A stretch of 38,454 bases of DNA, taken from the NCBI GenBank assembly GCA_944319875.1, contig CALUFR010000029.1, forward strand, positions 1 to 38,454. Reading direction: 5' to 3'. The DNA is from an uncultured Bacteroides sp. Lineage in GTDB: Bacteria > Bacteroidota > Bacteroidia > Bacteroidales > Bacteroidaceae. Made by a program: the position numbers and the translations under genes. This document shows positions 22,808-31,427 of this stretch, in pieces; position 1 is the stretch's first letter; every line of letters begins with the position of its first letter. The notes under the pieces were generated by a model. That model saw nothing but the letters and a program-made list of their open reading frames with translations. It was not told where the DNA came from and made no database searches.

Positions 22808-25800
22808 TCACGCAATCATTTTCTTCTTATGTATCATTAAATAGACAATCGGTATGATGAAGCCGTTGAGGAAGGTGGACGTCAGCAGGCCGCCCAGGAT
22901 GACCTTCGCCATGGGGCTTTGTATCTCGTTGCCGGGCAGGTCGCCGCCCAGTGCCAGCGGGATGAGTGCCAAGGCCGATGACAAGGCGGTCATCAGGATG
23001 GGGTTCAATCGGTCGAGTGAGCCGCGGATGACACTGTCATACAAGCTGTAGCCTTCCTCCCGTTGCAGGTGGTTGTAGTGGCTGATGAGCAGCATGCCGT
23101 TGCGGGTGGCGATGCCGAACAGCGATATGAAACCGATGATGGCCGGGATGCTGACCTCGCCCGTGGTGATGAGCAGGGCGAACACGCCGCCTATCAACGC
23201 CAGCGGCAGGTTAATAAGGATGACGGCACTTTCCTTTACGCTGCGGAACTCATGGTAGAGCAGCAGGAAGATGACCACGATACTCATGAGCGACGTCAGC
23301 AGCAGCGTGCGGCTGGCCGCCTGCTCGCTCTCGAACTGTCCGCCGTATTCTACATGGTAGCCCTCGGGCAGATGGATATGTGTGTCAATGCGTTCCTGGA
23401 TATCGTTTACCACCGAACGCAAGTCGCGGTCGGCCACGTTGGCGGAGATGACAATCTTGCGCTTCACGTTCTCACGACTGATGGTATTCGGCCCTGTGGC
23501 GGAACGTACTTCAGCGACGTAGTCCAAGGGTACCTTGCGTCCGTCACCCGTGTCTATCATCAGGTCGCGCAACTTGTTTATCTGGTCGTGCAGGTCGTGG
23601 CGCACACGTACGACGAGGTCGAACGTCTTGCCTTGTTCGTAGACCTGCGACACGGCTTCACCCGCCAGGCATACACGGACGTACTCGGCAAACTGCGGCA
23701 GCGAGATGCCGTAACGTGCCAATACATCGCGCTTGGGACGGATGACCAGTTGCGGACGCTCTATCTGTTGCTCCACCGTCAGGTCGGCGATGCCGGGTAC
23801 GTCCTGTATCTCCCGCTTGATGTCATTGCCCAGCATGAACATGCGCGTCAGGTCGTCACCGAAGAGCTTGATGGCGATGTTGGCCTGCGTGCCGCTCAGC
23901 ATGGCGTCAATGCGGTGACTGATGGGCTGACCTATCTCGATGTTCGCCCCGGCGATGGTGGAGAGTTTTTCACGCACCTCCGCTACGAGTTCACTACGCG
24001 AGCGGTCGCTCAGTTCAAAGGGTGCTTCCAGCTCACTGACGTTGACACCCAAGGCGTGTTCGTCCAGTTCGGCACGTCCCGTCTTGCGGCCTACCGTCTG
24101 GATTTCCGGTATGCTGAGGAGCAACTCTTCAGCACGGCGGCCGATGGCGTCACTCTCTTCCAGCGAGATGCCCGGCAGGGAGGAAACGTTGATGGTGAAC
24201 GAACCTTCATTGAACGGGGGCAGGAACGAGCGGCCCAGGGTGAAGAACAGGCCCAAGAAGATCAGGAACACGACGATGGTAGCGGCTAATATCTTCCGTC
24301 CGTGCCCTAAGGCGAACGTCAGCAGGCGTTCATATCCTTTTTTCATCCAGCGAGCTACGACAGAGTCGCCGTTCTTAGCCTGAGTTGTGGTTGATGCGGT
24401 GGCTGTTGAGGTATTAAGGTCGTTCGCAAACAGCGGATGATGTATGTTTATTTCTCCGTTTTTCTCGTCCCGTTTCTTCAGTAAGTAAGAGCAGAGCACG
24501 GGCGTCAGCGTCAGGGCAACAATCGTGGATGCCGCCAGGGCGGTGATGAAGGCGATGCCCAGGGGTACCAGCATGCGGCCCTCCATGCCCGACAGGAAGA
24601 ACAGGGGCACGAAGCTGACGATGATGATGAGCGTGGAGTTCAGAATGGGCATGCGTACCTCGCGCGAGGCATTGAATACCACCTGCAACACGGGCAGGCG
24701 TTGGCCGACAGGCAGAGCGCGGTTCTCGTGCAGGCGGCGGTAGACATTCTCCACGTCTACAATGGCGTCATCCACCAGCGACCCGATGGCGATGGCCATA
24801 CCGCCAAGGCTCATGGTGTTAATAGTCAGTCCCATGTAATGCAGTACGAGCAGCGACATGACAAGTGACAGCGGCAGGGTGACCAAGGAGATAATGGTCG
24901 TGCGCACGTTGGCAAGGAATAAGAAGAGGACAATGACCACGAAGATACTGCCCTCGACAAGCGACTTGCGCACGTTGCCGATGGAGCTTTCGATGAAGCG
25001 GCTTTGGCGGAAAATGTCGGTCGAGACATGCACGTCGGCGGGCAGGTTCTTCTCCAAATCCTTCAAGGCGGTTTCCAACTTGGCGGTCAGTTCCAACGTA
25101 CTCGTGGCGGGTTGCTTGGTCACGGTAAGCAGCACGGCTGGCTTGCCCCGCTCTGAGGCGGTTCCCAGCTTGGGCACTTTGGCTCCAATGCGCACATCGG
25201 CGATGTCCTCCAGCAGGACGGGGCGGGGGGACGTGCTGCCCGTGGCTTGTAGCCCGTCACTTGTAGCCGATTTCACCACAGCGCGTCCCATCTCCTCCGC
25301 ATCGGTTTCGGCAATGACACCGCGCACAATGTATTCGTTACCATATTCATAGAGCACCCCGCCATTGGCGTTGAGGTTCATGCCGCGCGTGGCTTCCATG
25401 ACTTCGCCCAAGGTAACACCGTAGTGGTTCATGCGTTCGGGGTCTAACTGTATCTGGTATTCCTTAATATCACCGCCCAACACAGCCACTTGCGCCACGC
25501 CGCCCGTGGAGAGCAGGCGGGGACGGATGGTCCAGTCGGCCAGCGTGCGCAGGTCAAGCATGGAGGTGGAGTCGGCGGTCAGGCCTATGATGAGCATTTC
25601 GCCAAGGATGCTCGACTGGGGTCCCATGGTGGGCTGTCCCACACCGTCGGGCAGGTCTTCGGTGACGAGCATCAGTTTCTCGTTGACAATCTGCCGGGCC
25701 AGGTAGATGTCCGTGTCCCAGTCAAATTCCACCCAGACCACGGAGAAACCCGCGGTGCTTGATGAGCGGACACGGCGCACGTGGGTGGCACCGTTGACGG

Positions 25801-26014
25801 ATGTTTCGATGGGGAAGGTGACGAGTTGTTCCACCTCTTCCGCCGCCATGCCGTTGGCTTCGGTCATGACGACCACCGTGGGGGCGGTGAGGTCTGGGAA
25901 CACGTCTACCTCCGTATGCAGGGCGGTGTACGTGCCGCCTACGAGCAGCAGCACCGAGGCGACCAGCACCAGGATGCGGTTCTGCAGGGAGAAGTGTATG
26001 ATTCTATTCAGCAT
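22808..26014 (-). CDS. heavy-metal RND efflux pump, CusA/CzcA family
   Basis: 1068 residues, standard for HME-RND pumps. Twelve membrane helices and two large periplasmic loops are expected. Seen: the N-terminal helix (LVLVASVLLLVGGTY), DVFPDLTAPTVVV, the helix-4 proton-relay stretch AIGSLVDDAIVDVENVYRRL (D415, D416, E422), and the second-half LINLPLALIGG and SLFGIATRNGMLL. It exports metal ions from periplasm or cytoplasm using the proton gradient. The residue six before D415 is Ala, as in CusA (CzcA has Asp there), but the metal cannot be assigned. It starts 15 bp after the adaptor stop and ends at the channel gene. Confidence 0.93.
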   Translation of the reverse strand: MLNRIIHFSLQNRILVLVASVLLLVGGTYTALHTEVDVFPDLTAPTVVVMTEANGMAAEEVEQLVTFPIETSVNGATHVRRVRSSSTAGFSVVWVEFDWDTDIYLARQIVNEKLMLVTEDLPDGVGQPTMGPQSSILGEMLIIGLTADSTSMLDLRTLADWTIRPRLLSTGGVAQVAVLGGDIKEYQIQLDPERMNHYGVTLGEVMEATRGMNLNANGGVLYEYGNEYIVRGVIAETDAEEMGRAVVKSATSDGLQATGSTSPRPVLLEDIADVRIGAKVPKLGTASERGKPAVLLTVTKQPATSTLELTAKLETALKDLEKNLPADVHVSTDIFRQSRFIESSIGNVRKSLVEGSIFVVIVLFLFLANVRTTIISLVTLPLSLVMSLLVLHYMGLTINTMSLGGMAIAIGSLVDDAIVDVENVYRRLHENRALPVGQRLPVLQVVFNASREVRMPILNSTLIIIVSFVPLFFLSGMEGRMLVPLGIAFITALAASTIVALTLTPVLCSYLLKKRDEKNGEINIHHPLFANDLNTSTATASTTTQAKNGDSVVARWMKKGYERLLTFALGHGRKILAATIVVFLIFLGLFFTLGRSFLPPFNEGSFTINVSSLPGISLEESDAIGRRAEELLLSIPEIQTVGRKTGRAELDEHALGVNVSELEAPFELSDRSRSELVAEVREKLSTIAGANIEIGQPISHRIDAMLSGTQANIAIKLFGDDLTRMFMLGNDIKREIQDVPGIADLTVEQQIERPQLVIRPKRDVLARYGISLPQFAEYVRVCLAGEAVSQVYEQGKTFDLVVRVRHDLHDQINKLRDLMIDTGDGRKVPLDYVAEVRSATGPNTISRENVKRKIVISANVADRDLRSVVNDIQERIDTHIHLPEGYHVEYGGQFESEQAASRTLLLTSLMSIVVIFLLLYHEFRSVKESAVILINLPLALIGGVFALLITTGEVSIPAIIGFISLFGIATRNGMLLISHYNHLQREEGYSLYDSVIRGSLDRLNPILMTALSSALALIPLALGGDLPGNEIQSPMAKVILGGLLTSTFLNGFIIPIVYLMIHKKKMIA

Positions 26015-26029
26015 AATAGGCCCTCCTGA

Positions 26030-27202
26030 TTAGTGTTCATGTGTATGTGCCGGGATGGCATTGGAGGCCGAAGCCAGTTTCACCTGGTAAGCGCCTTGCG
26101 TCACGACACGGTCGCCCGCCTTCAGGCCGGAGAGTATCTGCACCCGTTCGCCATCGTCACCGCCGATGGTCACCAACTGTTTCTTGTAGCCGTGTTCATC
26201 CACTTGCAGGTAGATGAAGTGGCTGCCCTGCTCTTCGGTCAGTGCTGTGCGGGGCAGAGTGAGCACGCCTTCTTGAGGGGATGACAACAGGTAAATCTCC
26301 ACGAAGGCACCCGGCGTGACGTCTACCTGGTTGTCAAACTCGAAGGTGACGGGGATGTAGTAGCTTTGGTCTGTGGCCGTCTTGCCATAGGATAGCAGAC
26401 GTCCGTTCAGTTCGCTGAGGCGATACGTCTTATTATTATAAGGTGTATTGAAGTTGGCGGACGTCACTCCGGCAAGTTGGTTGTAGTATTTTTCCGACAC
26501 ATCGGCACGCAGGTAGAGCTTGCGGTTGCGGGTGACGCTCACCAAGGGCTGTCCCACCTGCACATAGTCGCCTTCCTTCACCAGGAGCGATTTGACGTAT
26601 CCGCCGATGGGAGCGACCACGGTTACTCCGTCGGGTACCAGTTCCCCACCGTCCGAAGCGTGGCTTCCTCCCAAGGCTTCGTAGTTGATACGGGCGTTCT
26701 CGTAGGCCTGTTCGGCACGCAGGAAGTCCTTCTCCGACACAATTTTGTCGGGCAGGAGTTGCTTCATGCGCTCGTACTCCCGGCGCGCCGTCTCGTAAGC
26801 GATGCGTGCCTTGGTGACCGGGTCGCCCTCGGCGATGTGTCTTGATGACAAGGTGAGGAGTGGATTGCCTTGGGCGACGGACATGCCTTCGGTAACTTTC
26901 CGGCGGAAAGAGACGACACCCGCCACGGGTGCTACGGCAAAGGTCTCTTCGCCTTGTGCGGCGACAATCTGCCCGCTTGTCCGGATAACCTGATGGAAGC
27001 TTCCGGGTTGGACGATGCTGGTTTGTACACCTGCTGCACGTGCTTTCTCCGGTGTCAGTACGATTTCGTCTCCGTGGTCATGCGCGGCGGTTTCCGCTTC
27101 GTGGTCGTGCCCTTCCGCTTCATGGTTGTGGGCATCGTGGTTGTGGCAGGAGCCTAACAGGAACAGCCCCAATCCTGCCACGAGTAATGGTTTTGTATTC
27201 AT
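26030..27202 (-). CDS. His-rich RND periplasmic adaptor lipoprotein (CusB/CzcB-like)
   Basis: 390 residues. A lipoprotein signal with lipobox LGSC (C19) is followed by a histidine-rich stretch, residues 20-44, with eight His in HNH/HDH/HEA patterns. Another His cluster (HTHEH) lies at the very C-terminus. The core is a membrane-fusion protein: a lipoyl-like domain (VAPVAGVVSFRRKVTEGMSVAQG), a helical hairpin, a barrel (TVVAPIGGYVKSLLVKEGDYV) and a C-terminal domain (DGERVQILSGLKAGDRVVTQGAYQVK). It joins the pump to the channel and may collect metal by its His tails. It is first in the efflux operon; a palindrome lies just upstream. Confidence 0.92.
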   Translation of the reverse strand: MNTKPLLVAGLGLFLLGSCHNHDAHNHEAEGHDHEAETAAHDHGDEIVLTPEKARAAGVQTSIVQPGSFHQVIRTSGQIVAAQGEETFAVAPVAGVVSFRRKVTEGMSVAQGNPLLTLSSRHIAEGDPVTKARIAYETARREYERMKQLLPDKIVSEKDFLRAEQAYENARINYEALGGSHASDGGELVPDGVTVVAPIGGYVKSLLVKEGDYVQVGQPLVSVTRNRKLYLRADVSEKYYNQLAGVTSANFNTPYNNKTYRLSELNGRLLSYGKTATDQSYYIPVTFEFDNQVDVTPGAFVEIYLLSSPQEGVLTLPRTALTEEQGSHFIYLQVDEHGYKKQLVTIGGDDGERVQILSGLKAGDRVVTQGAYQVKLASASNAIPAHTHEH

Positions 27203-27241
27203 ATATATACGTGTGTTATTGGTTTTATAAATGAAAATTTA

Positions 27242-27353
27242 GCAGCCGAAGGCTGCAATGGTTAATGGTCAATGGTTAATACGTGGTAAAAGGACTCATG
27301 CGCAGCCCATTAACCATTAATCATTAACCATTGAACATTGCGGGCAAAGCCCG
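27242..27353. repeat. word-repeat palindrome, ATGGTTA type
   Basis: Between the divergent adaptor and Ccs genes. The small hairpin GCAGCC-GAA-GGCTGC (27242-27256) runs into a 24-nt arm of ATGGTTAAT words (27257-27280). This is answered by its complement at 27309-27332 (22 of 24 match, both differences G-T compatible). A second small hairpin, GCGGGC-AAA-GCCCGC (about 27339-27353), closes it. It could serve as an insulator, a terminator, or a mobile palindromic repeat. Confidence 0.7.
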
Positions 27354-27378
27354 CTAAATTCCAATTTACCAAACTCTC

Positions 27379-29607
27379 ATGAAATTACTCAAAAACATGT
27401 CTTTCGGCCTCATTGGCTTGATGGTGTTGATACTGGCCGTGGCCACTTGTGTGGAGAAAATGCAAGGCACTTCGTTTGTGACGGCTTACATCTATGGCTC
27501 ACCGTGGTTCGTGGCCTTGTGGGCGGCATTGGCGGTCGTGGGCTTGTGCTATCTGTTGAGGCGCAAATTGCGGGCAGGTGCATGGTTGTTGCATGGGGCG
27601 TTCGTCCTCATCTTGGTCGGTGCATTGGTCACCCATCTCTTCGGCCTTCAAGGCAGCGTTCACTTGCGGCAAGGGGCTTCGGAGGATGTATCCGTTTTCA
27701 CCGATGCCGATGGAGCGGAACATGCCTTGCCGTTCGGCTTGCGGCTGAAAGAATTCATGTTGGAGTACTATCCGGGCACGGTGGCGCCCATGGACTTCGT
27801 GAGTACGTTTACGATTACGGACAGAGGAGATGTGTGTGAAGGCCGTGTCTCGATGAACCACATCTTCCGTTACCGGCATTACCGCTTCTACCAGTCGGGC
27901 TATGACACCGACGGGCAGGGCACGACCTTATCCGTCAGTTACGACCCGTGGGGCATCGGGCTGACCTATGCGGGTTATGCCTTGTTGCTTGTGTCCTTCC
28001 TGCTCTATTTCATTGACCGCCAAAGTGCTTTCCGCCGCCTTCTGCGCCATCCCTTGTTGAGAAGGCCTCTGACGATGATTGTCCTGCTTACGGCGTGTGG
28101 TTATGCCCAGGCGGCGGACGTGCCTCGCACCCTGCCGCGGGAGACGGCCGAAAGCTTCGGGCACCTCTATATTTATTACAACGACCGCATCTGCCCTCTT
28201 CAGACATTGGCCAAGGATTTTACCGTAAAACTCACTGGCAAGCCGACTTACAAGGGCCTGACGCCCGAACAGGTGTTGACCGGATGGTTCTTCTACTATG
28301 ACTCGTGGAAAGAAGAGCCGTGCATCCGCATCAAGAACACGGCCGTGCAACGCTTGCTGGGCATTGACGGAAAGATGGCATGCCTGGCGGATTTTGCGGG
28401 CGTAGAGGGTTACAAACTGGATGCCGGACATCTGTCCGCCATGGAAGGCAAGGATAAACATGCCGTGGAGGAAGCCAACGAGAAATTCAGTTTGGTGAGC
28501 GGAGTGGCCACGGGCAGCTTGTGGCGCATCTATCCCTTCCGCATGGAGGCGGACACTTTGGGACGAGGCCAACGGCTGGCGTGGTATTCGTTGGCCGACC
28601 GCCTGCCCCACACCATGCCACACGAGGTGGGTGTGTTTGTCCGCGGGTCGATGAACTACGTGGCCGAACAGGTGGCTCGAAAGGATTTCTCCGCCGTAGA
28701 CGCTCTCTTGCTGATGATACGCCGTTATCAGGAGCGTGAGATGGGCGACCTGGCTCCGTCCGCTTTCCGCATTCACTCCGAGCGGCTTTACAATCGGTTG
28801 AACAACAGCTTGCCTTTGGCCATTGTTTCGGTGGTGCTGGGGCTTCTTTCCTTCGGTTATTATTGCCGCCGGCTGATGCAAGGCAGGACCGGTGACAAGC
28901 GGGTGGACATTTCCTTGTTGGCCTTGATGGGCATCGGTTTGCTTTACTTGGCGGTGCTGATGGCTTTGCGAGGCTTTGTCAGCGGCAATGTGCCTCTAAG
29001 CAACGGACACGAGACGATGCAGGGCTTGGCCGTTTGCGCAGCCGCGCTTACCCTCTGCCTGCACCGCCGTATGCCCCTGACCATTCCCTTTGGTTATCTG
29101 GTGTGCGGCTTGGCACTGATGGTGTCCATGATGGGCGAGAGCAATCCGCAGGTCACAAACTTGCTGCCCGTATTGGCTTCGCCCTTGCTCAGCATCCACG
29201 TGGCGGTCATTATGATAGCTTACGCCCTCTTGGCCTTCATCATGCTGAACGGCGTGGCGGCTTTGGTGCTGACCACCTCCCGCCGGGATTGCCACACGGA
29301 GGTAGAACGCTTGCAGGTCATCAGCCGCTTGATGCTCTATCCCGCCGTATTCCTTCTGGCCATAGGCATCTTCATCGGTGCCGTGTGGGCCAATGTGTCG
29401 TGGGGACGTTACTGGGGTTGGGACCCCAAGGAAGTATGGGCACTCATTACGATGCTCGTCTATGCGCTGATGCTCCACCCGGCTTCATTGCCCGCTTTCC
29501 GCCGCCCCGTGTTCTTCCACGTCTATGCCATCGGGGCTTTCTTCTGCGTACTGATTACCTACTTCGGAGTCAACTTCCTGCTGGGCGGGCTGCACGGATA
29601 TGCGTGA
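27379..29607 (+). CDS. ccsA: fused ResB-CcsA cytochrome c biogenesis protein (System II)
   Basis: 742 residues. The N-terminal half resembles ResB/Ccs1: membrane helices at about 8-25, 40-60 and 70-88, then a periplasmic domain with FTDADGAEHALPFGLRLKEF. The C-terminal half is CcsA: multiple helices with the haem-handling WWD-type motif WGRYWGWDPKEVWALIT near residue 680, and flanking histidines. System II proteins move haem across the membrane and attach it to CXXCH motifs of c-type cytochromes. In Bacteroides, fused versions usually sit next to nrfHA nitrite reductase genes, but none are visible here. A hemerythrin/regulator pair lies downstream on the opposite strand. Confidence 0.92.
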   Translation: MKLLKNMSFGLIGLMVLILAVATCVEKMQGTSFVTAYIYGSPWFVALWAALAVVGLCYLLRRKLRAGAWLLHGAFVLILVGALVTHLFGLQGSVHLRQGASEDVSVFTDADGAEHALPFGLRLKEFMLEYYPGTVAPMDFVSTFTITDRGDVCEGRVSMNHIFRYRHYRFYQSGYDTDGQGTTLSVSYDPWGIGLTYAGYALLLVSFLLYFIDRQSAFRRLLRHPLLRRPLTMIVLLTACGYAQAADVPRTLPRETAESFGHLYIYYNDRICPLQTLAKDFTVKLTGKPTYKGLTPEQVLTGWFFYYDSWKEEPCIRIKNTAVQRLLGIDGKMACLADFAGVEGYKLDAGHLSAMEGKDKHAVEEANEKFSLVSGVATGSLWRIYPFRMEADTLGRGQRLAWYSLADRLPHTMPHEVGVFVRGSMNYVAEQVARKDFSAVDALLLMIRRYQEREMGDLAPSAFRIHSERLYNRLNNSLPLAIVSVVLGLLSFGYYCRRLMQGRTGDKRVDISLLALMGIGLLYLAVLMALRGFVSGNVPLSNGHETMQGLAVCAAALTLCLHRRMPLTIPFGYLVCGLALMVSMMGESNPQVTNLLPVLASPLLSIHVAVIMIAYALLAFIMLNGVAALVLTTSRRDCHTEVERLQVISRLMLYPAVFLLAIGIFIGAVWANVSWGRYWGWDPKEVWALITMLVYALMLHPASLPAFRRPVFFHVYAIGAFFCVLITYFGVNFLLGGLHGYA

Positions 29608-29656
29608 ACTACCTACTATTAGCGAGTGGAAGGTGTAATTATACCTAATTCAAGCG

Positions 29657-29688
29657 ATTGCGGTAATGTATCCGAAGCCGTATCTTTG
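29657..29688 (+). promoter_or_regulatory. Bacteroides-type promoter without a gene downstream
   Basis: ATTG (29657-29660), 20 nt, then TATCTTTG (29681-29688), a full TAnnTTTG match. The next plus-strand gene starts about 1.7 kb away, beyond a terminator. Confidence 0.55.
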
Positions 29689-29694
29689 CAACAT

Positions 29695-29797
29695 CAGATT
29701 TGAATGAATTAGTTAGTCATAATTACGTAACCACTTTTTATTAAGGTAAAAAGATTCCCGCCCTCCGATGTGATATCGCAGGGCGGGAATTTCCTTA
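29695..29797 (+). ncRNA. candidate small RNA (promoter-terminator unit)
   Basis: Inferred transcript of about 100 nt from the promoter at 29657-29688 to just past the hairpin at 29754-29790. The body is AT-rich and has only trivial reading frames. The 3' hairpin has an 11-bp GC-rich stem, but its plus-strand U-run is weak (TTTCCTT). Boundaries are estimates. Confidence 0.3.
29754..29790. terminator. terminator of the hemerythrin-regulator operon
   Basis: ATTCCCGCCCT (29754-29764) pairs with AGGGCGGGAAT (29780-29790), with further CGAT/ATCG pairing inside. On the minus strand it is followed by CTTTTT, so it is best placed to end transcription of the regulator gene that stops at 29821; it may also act on the plus strand. 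Confidence 0.85.
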
Positions 29798-29820
29798 TAT
29801 CTCCTTGGGGGATGATGTCT

Positions 29821-30450
29821 TTATAGTTTTTCCTTGATGTCGCTCAGCTCCACCAGCTTGTTGACGATGGCATAGATGGTGAGACCGGCGGACGAGTGTA
29901 TCTGTAGTTTGCGGGCGATGTTGCGGCGGTGGGTGATGACGGTGTGGATGGAGAGGTAGAGCTTGTCCGCAATAGCCTTGTTGGTCATGCCCTTCACCAC
30001 ACAGGTGATAATCTCCTTCTCGCGTTGGCTCAGTGTCTCGGCTTCATTGCCTTTCTCTTCGTCGCTTTCGTCCGCTTCGTTGTGTGTCAGGCTGTTCAGC
30101 ATGTTGGTGATGGTGTCCAGATCGTCGCAGATGGATAAGCGTTCGTCGTAGTCTTTCAGCAGGTTGTTGTCCGTCATCGACGAGAGGAGGGCGATGAACT
30201 TCACGTTTGCCAGGCGGGAATGTCCGGCTTTGAAGGCGGGCAGGTCGAACCATCCGCCGAACGTGGGGTTGATGATAATCATGTCCGGCAGGTGCATGTG
30301 GACATAATGATCCAACGCTTCGACGGAGTTTATTTCGATGGGATGGATGTCGAGGTTAGGGATGCGTTTCAATACGGCCGACACACCACTACGGATGATG
30401 GCGGATGCTTCGGCCACGGCAATCTTCAACGACTGGTTATGAGTGCTCAT
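29821..30450 (-). CDS. LuxR/NarL-type transcription regulator with degenerate receiver domain
   Basis: 209 residues. The C-terminal helix-turn-helix (about 137-200, LSQREKEIITCVVKGMTNKAIADKLYLSIHTVITHRRNIARKL) is a clear LuxR/GerE DNA-binding domain. The N-terminal 115 residues resemble a receiver fold (LKIAVAEASAIIRSGVSAVL...) but lack key residues. The phosphoacceptor position reads IIINPTFGG, with Asn61 in place of Asp, and the acidic pocket is reduced to E14. Control by phosphorylation is therefore unlikely. An acidic linker (ADESDEEKGNEAE) joins the domains. Its start overlaps the hemerythrin gene by 14 bp, so the two proteins probably work together. Confidence 0.88.
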   Translation of the reverse strand: MSTHNQSLKIAVAEASAIIRSGVSAVLKRIPNLDIHPIEINSVEALDHYVHMHLPDMIIINPTFGGWFDLPAFKAGHSRLANVKFIALLSSMTDNNLLKDYDERLSICDDLDTITNMLNSLTHNEADESDEEKGNEAETLSQREKEIITCVVKGMTNKAIADKLYLSIHTVITHRRNIARKLQIHSSAGLTIYAIVNKLVELSDIKEKL

Positions 30451-31144
30451 TTTTCAGTCTCCTTTCCATCTGTGCCACGGCAGGTACAAACATGAAGTCC
30501 TCCACCTGGCAGTGTGACGCCAGGTCTTGTTCGCAATTGAAGATGTCGAACAGGACGGCGTTCAGCTGATTGTTGTTCTCCTTTTCGGGGTAATACTTGA
30601 TGATAATGTTCTTCAGCTCCGTCAGCTTGCGGTCTATCTGATTGTGGTGGCTGGCGAAGGTGGCGATGCTGTAGGTGTCGGAGAGGTGTCCCTCCAGCAA
30701 CCCGTCTACGTAGGTGAAGACGGCCTGGTTTTCGTACTCCATGTGTCGGCGCACTTCCTTGGCATATTCGTCGAAGAACTTCAGGATGAGGAAAGCCACG
30801 TCTTCCGTGCCCGAGCAGTCGATGGCCTCGATGAGCTTGCGCCGGATGGCAGGCAGGTTGAAGTCGAGGAAGTAGGCATGCGCCTGCTTCAGGTAATCCA
30901 TCAGGGCGGTGAGCGAGAAGTCGTCCTCCTCGCCACTGTACGTGTAGGACTCGTGGCTGATGAAGTTGGCCACGGCCAGAAAGGTCTTGTAGTCCACTCC
31001 CTGTGCCTCGCAGACGTCTTTCACCGAGCGGTCACCGAAGCCCAGCGACAGGCCGAAGCGGCTCATCACCATTAGTAGGGAGTAGTTGTCACAGATGAGG
31101 TCGCTCATCTTGTCCGTGGCGCTGTATTTATGCGGTTCGTTCAT
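30437..31144 (-). CDS. hemerythrin-like di-iron protein (RIC/YtfE-related)
   Basis: 235 residues. A short N-terminal region similar to the ScdA/YtfE N-domain (MSDLICDNYSLLMVMSRFGL...VKDVCEAQGVDYKTFL) lacks its CCGG-type cysteines. The hemerythrin four-helix bundle has candidate iron ligands H89 (QAHAYFLDF), H134 and E138 (RRHMEYENQ), H166/H167 (ASHHNQ), and H211 and E215 (SHCQVEDFMF). Relatives repair iron-sulfur clusters or sense oxygen/NO. With the overlapping LuxR-type regulator and the Ccs gene nearby, a redox or nitrosative sensing role is plausible but inferred. Confidence 0.88.
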   Translation of the reverse strand: MNEPHKYSATDKMSDLICDNYSLLMVMSRFGLSLGFGDRSVKDVCEAQGVDYKTFLAVANFISHESYTYSGEEDDFSLTALMDYLKQAHAYFLDFNLPAIRRKLIEAIDCSGTEDVAFLILKFFDEYAKEVRRHMEYENQAVFTYVDGLLEGHLSDTYSIATFASHHNQIDRKLTELKNIIIKYYPEKENNNQLNAVLFDIFNCEQDLASHCQVEDFMFVPAVAQMERRLKNEHS

Positions 31145-31427
31145 GGGCGTAAATGCTTGTTTTTTTTACTAACAGCCTCTTGGCGAATGCTGTTTTTTAT
31201 TCGGGCGCAAATTAACGTTTTTTTTGCGTACGATGCAATCCCTATTTGTAGGTATTTTATCTATGGTTTGATAGATCCTGCCAATGCTTCGTCCACTTCC
31301 ACGTAACTATACGCTTTAGTTTTAATTAACTATGAAAATTAGTTTAAGAACTAGATTATCTCGTTATTTACAAAAAATACGGAGATATTATGAAAGGAAT
31401 TTATACGGAAAGCAGGGAGGGAAGATC
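31145..31427. other. 283-bp interval between divergent units
   Basis: It is AT-rich with several T-runs; it must hold the promoters of the hemerythrin operon (-) and the TlpA-like gene (+), but no full TAnnTTTG plus -33 match is seen. A 13-codon reading frame (31390-31431) ends in a TGA that overlaps the TlpA-like ATG. It may be a leader or chance. Confidence 0.5.

Larger units (their letters stand above)
29608..29820. other. 213-bp intergenic interval with promoter and terminator, no ORF
   Basis: It holds a good plus-strand promoter (29657-29688) and a strong terminator hairpin (29754-29790), about 65 nt apart. No ORF of useful length starts between them. Confidence 0.7.

Noticed and set aside
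23063-24289. 408-residue plus-strand ORF opposite the RND pump
   Set aside because: Shadow frame of the pump gene with no family resemblance; the pump has all expected motifs.
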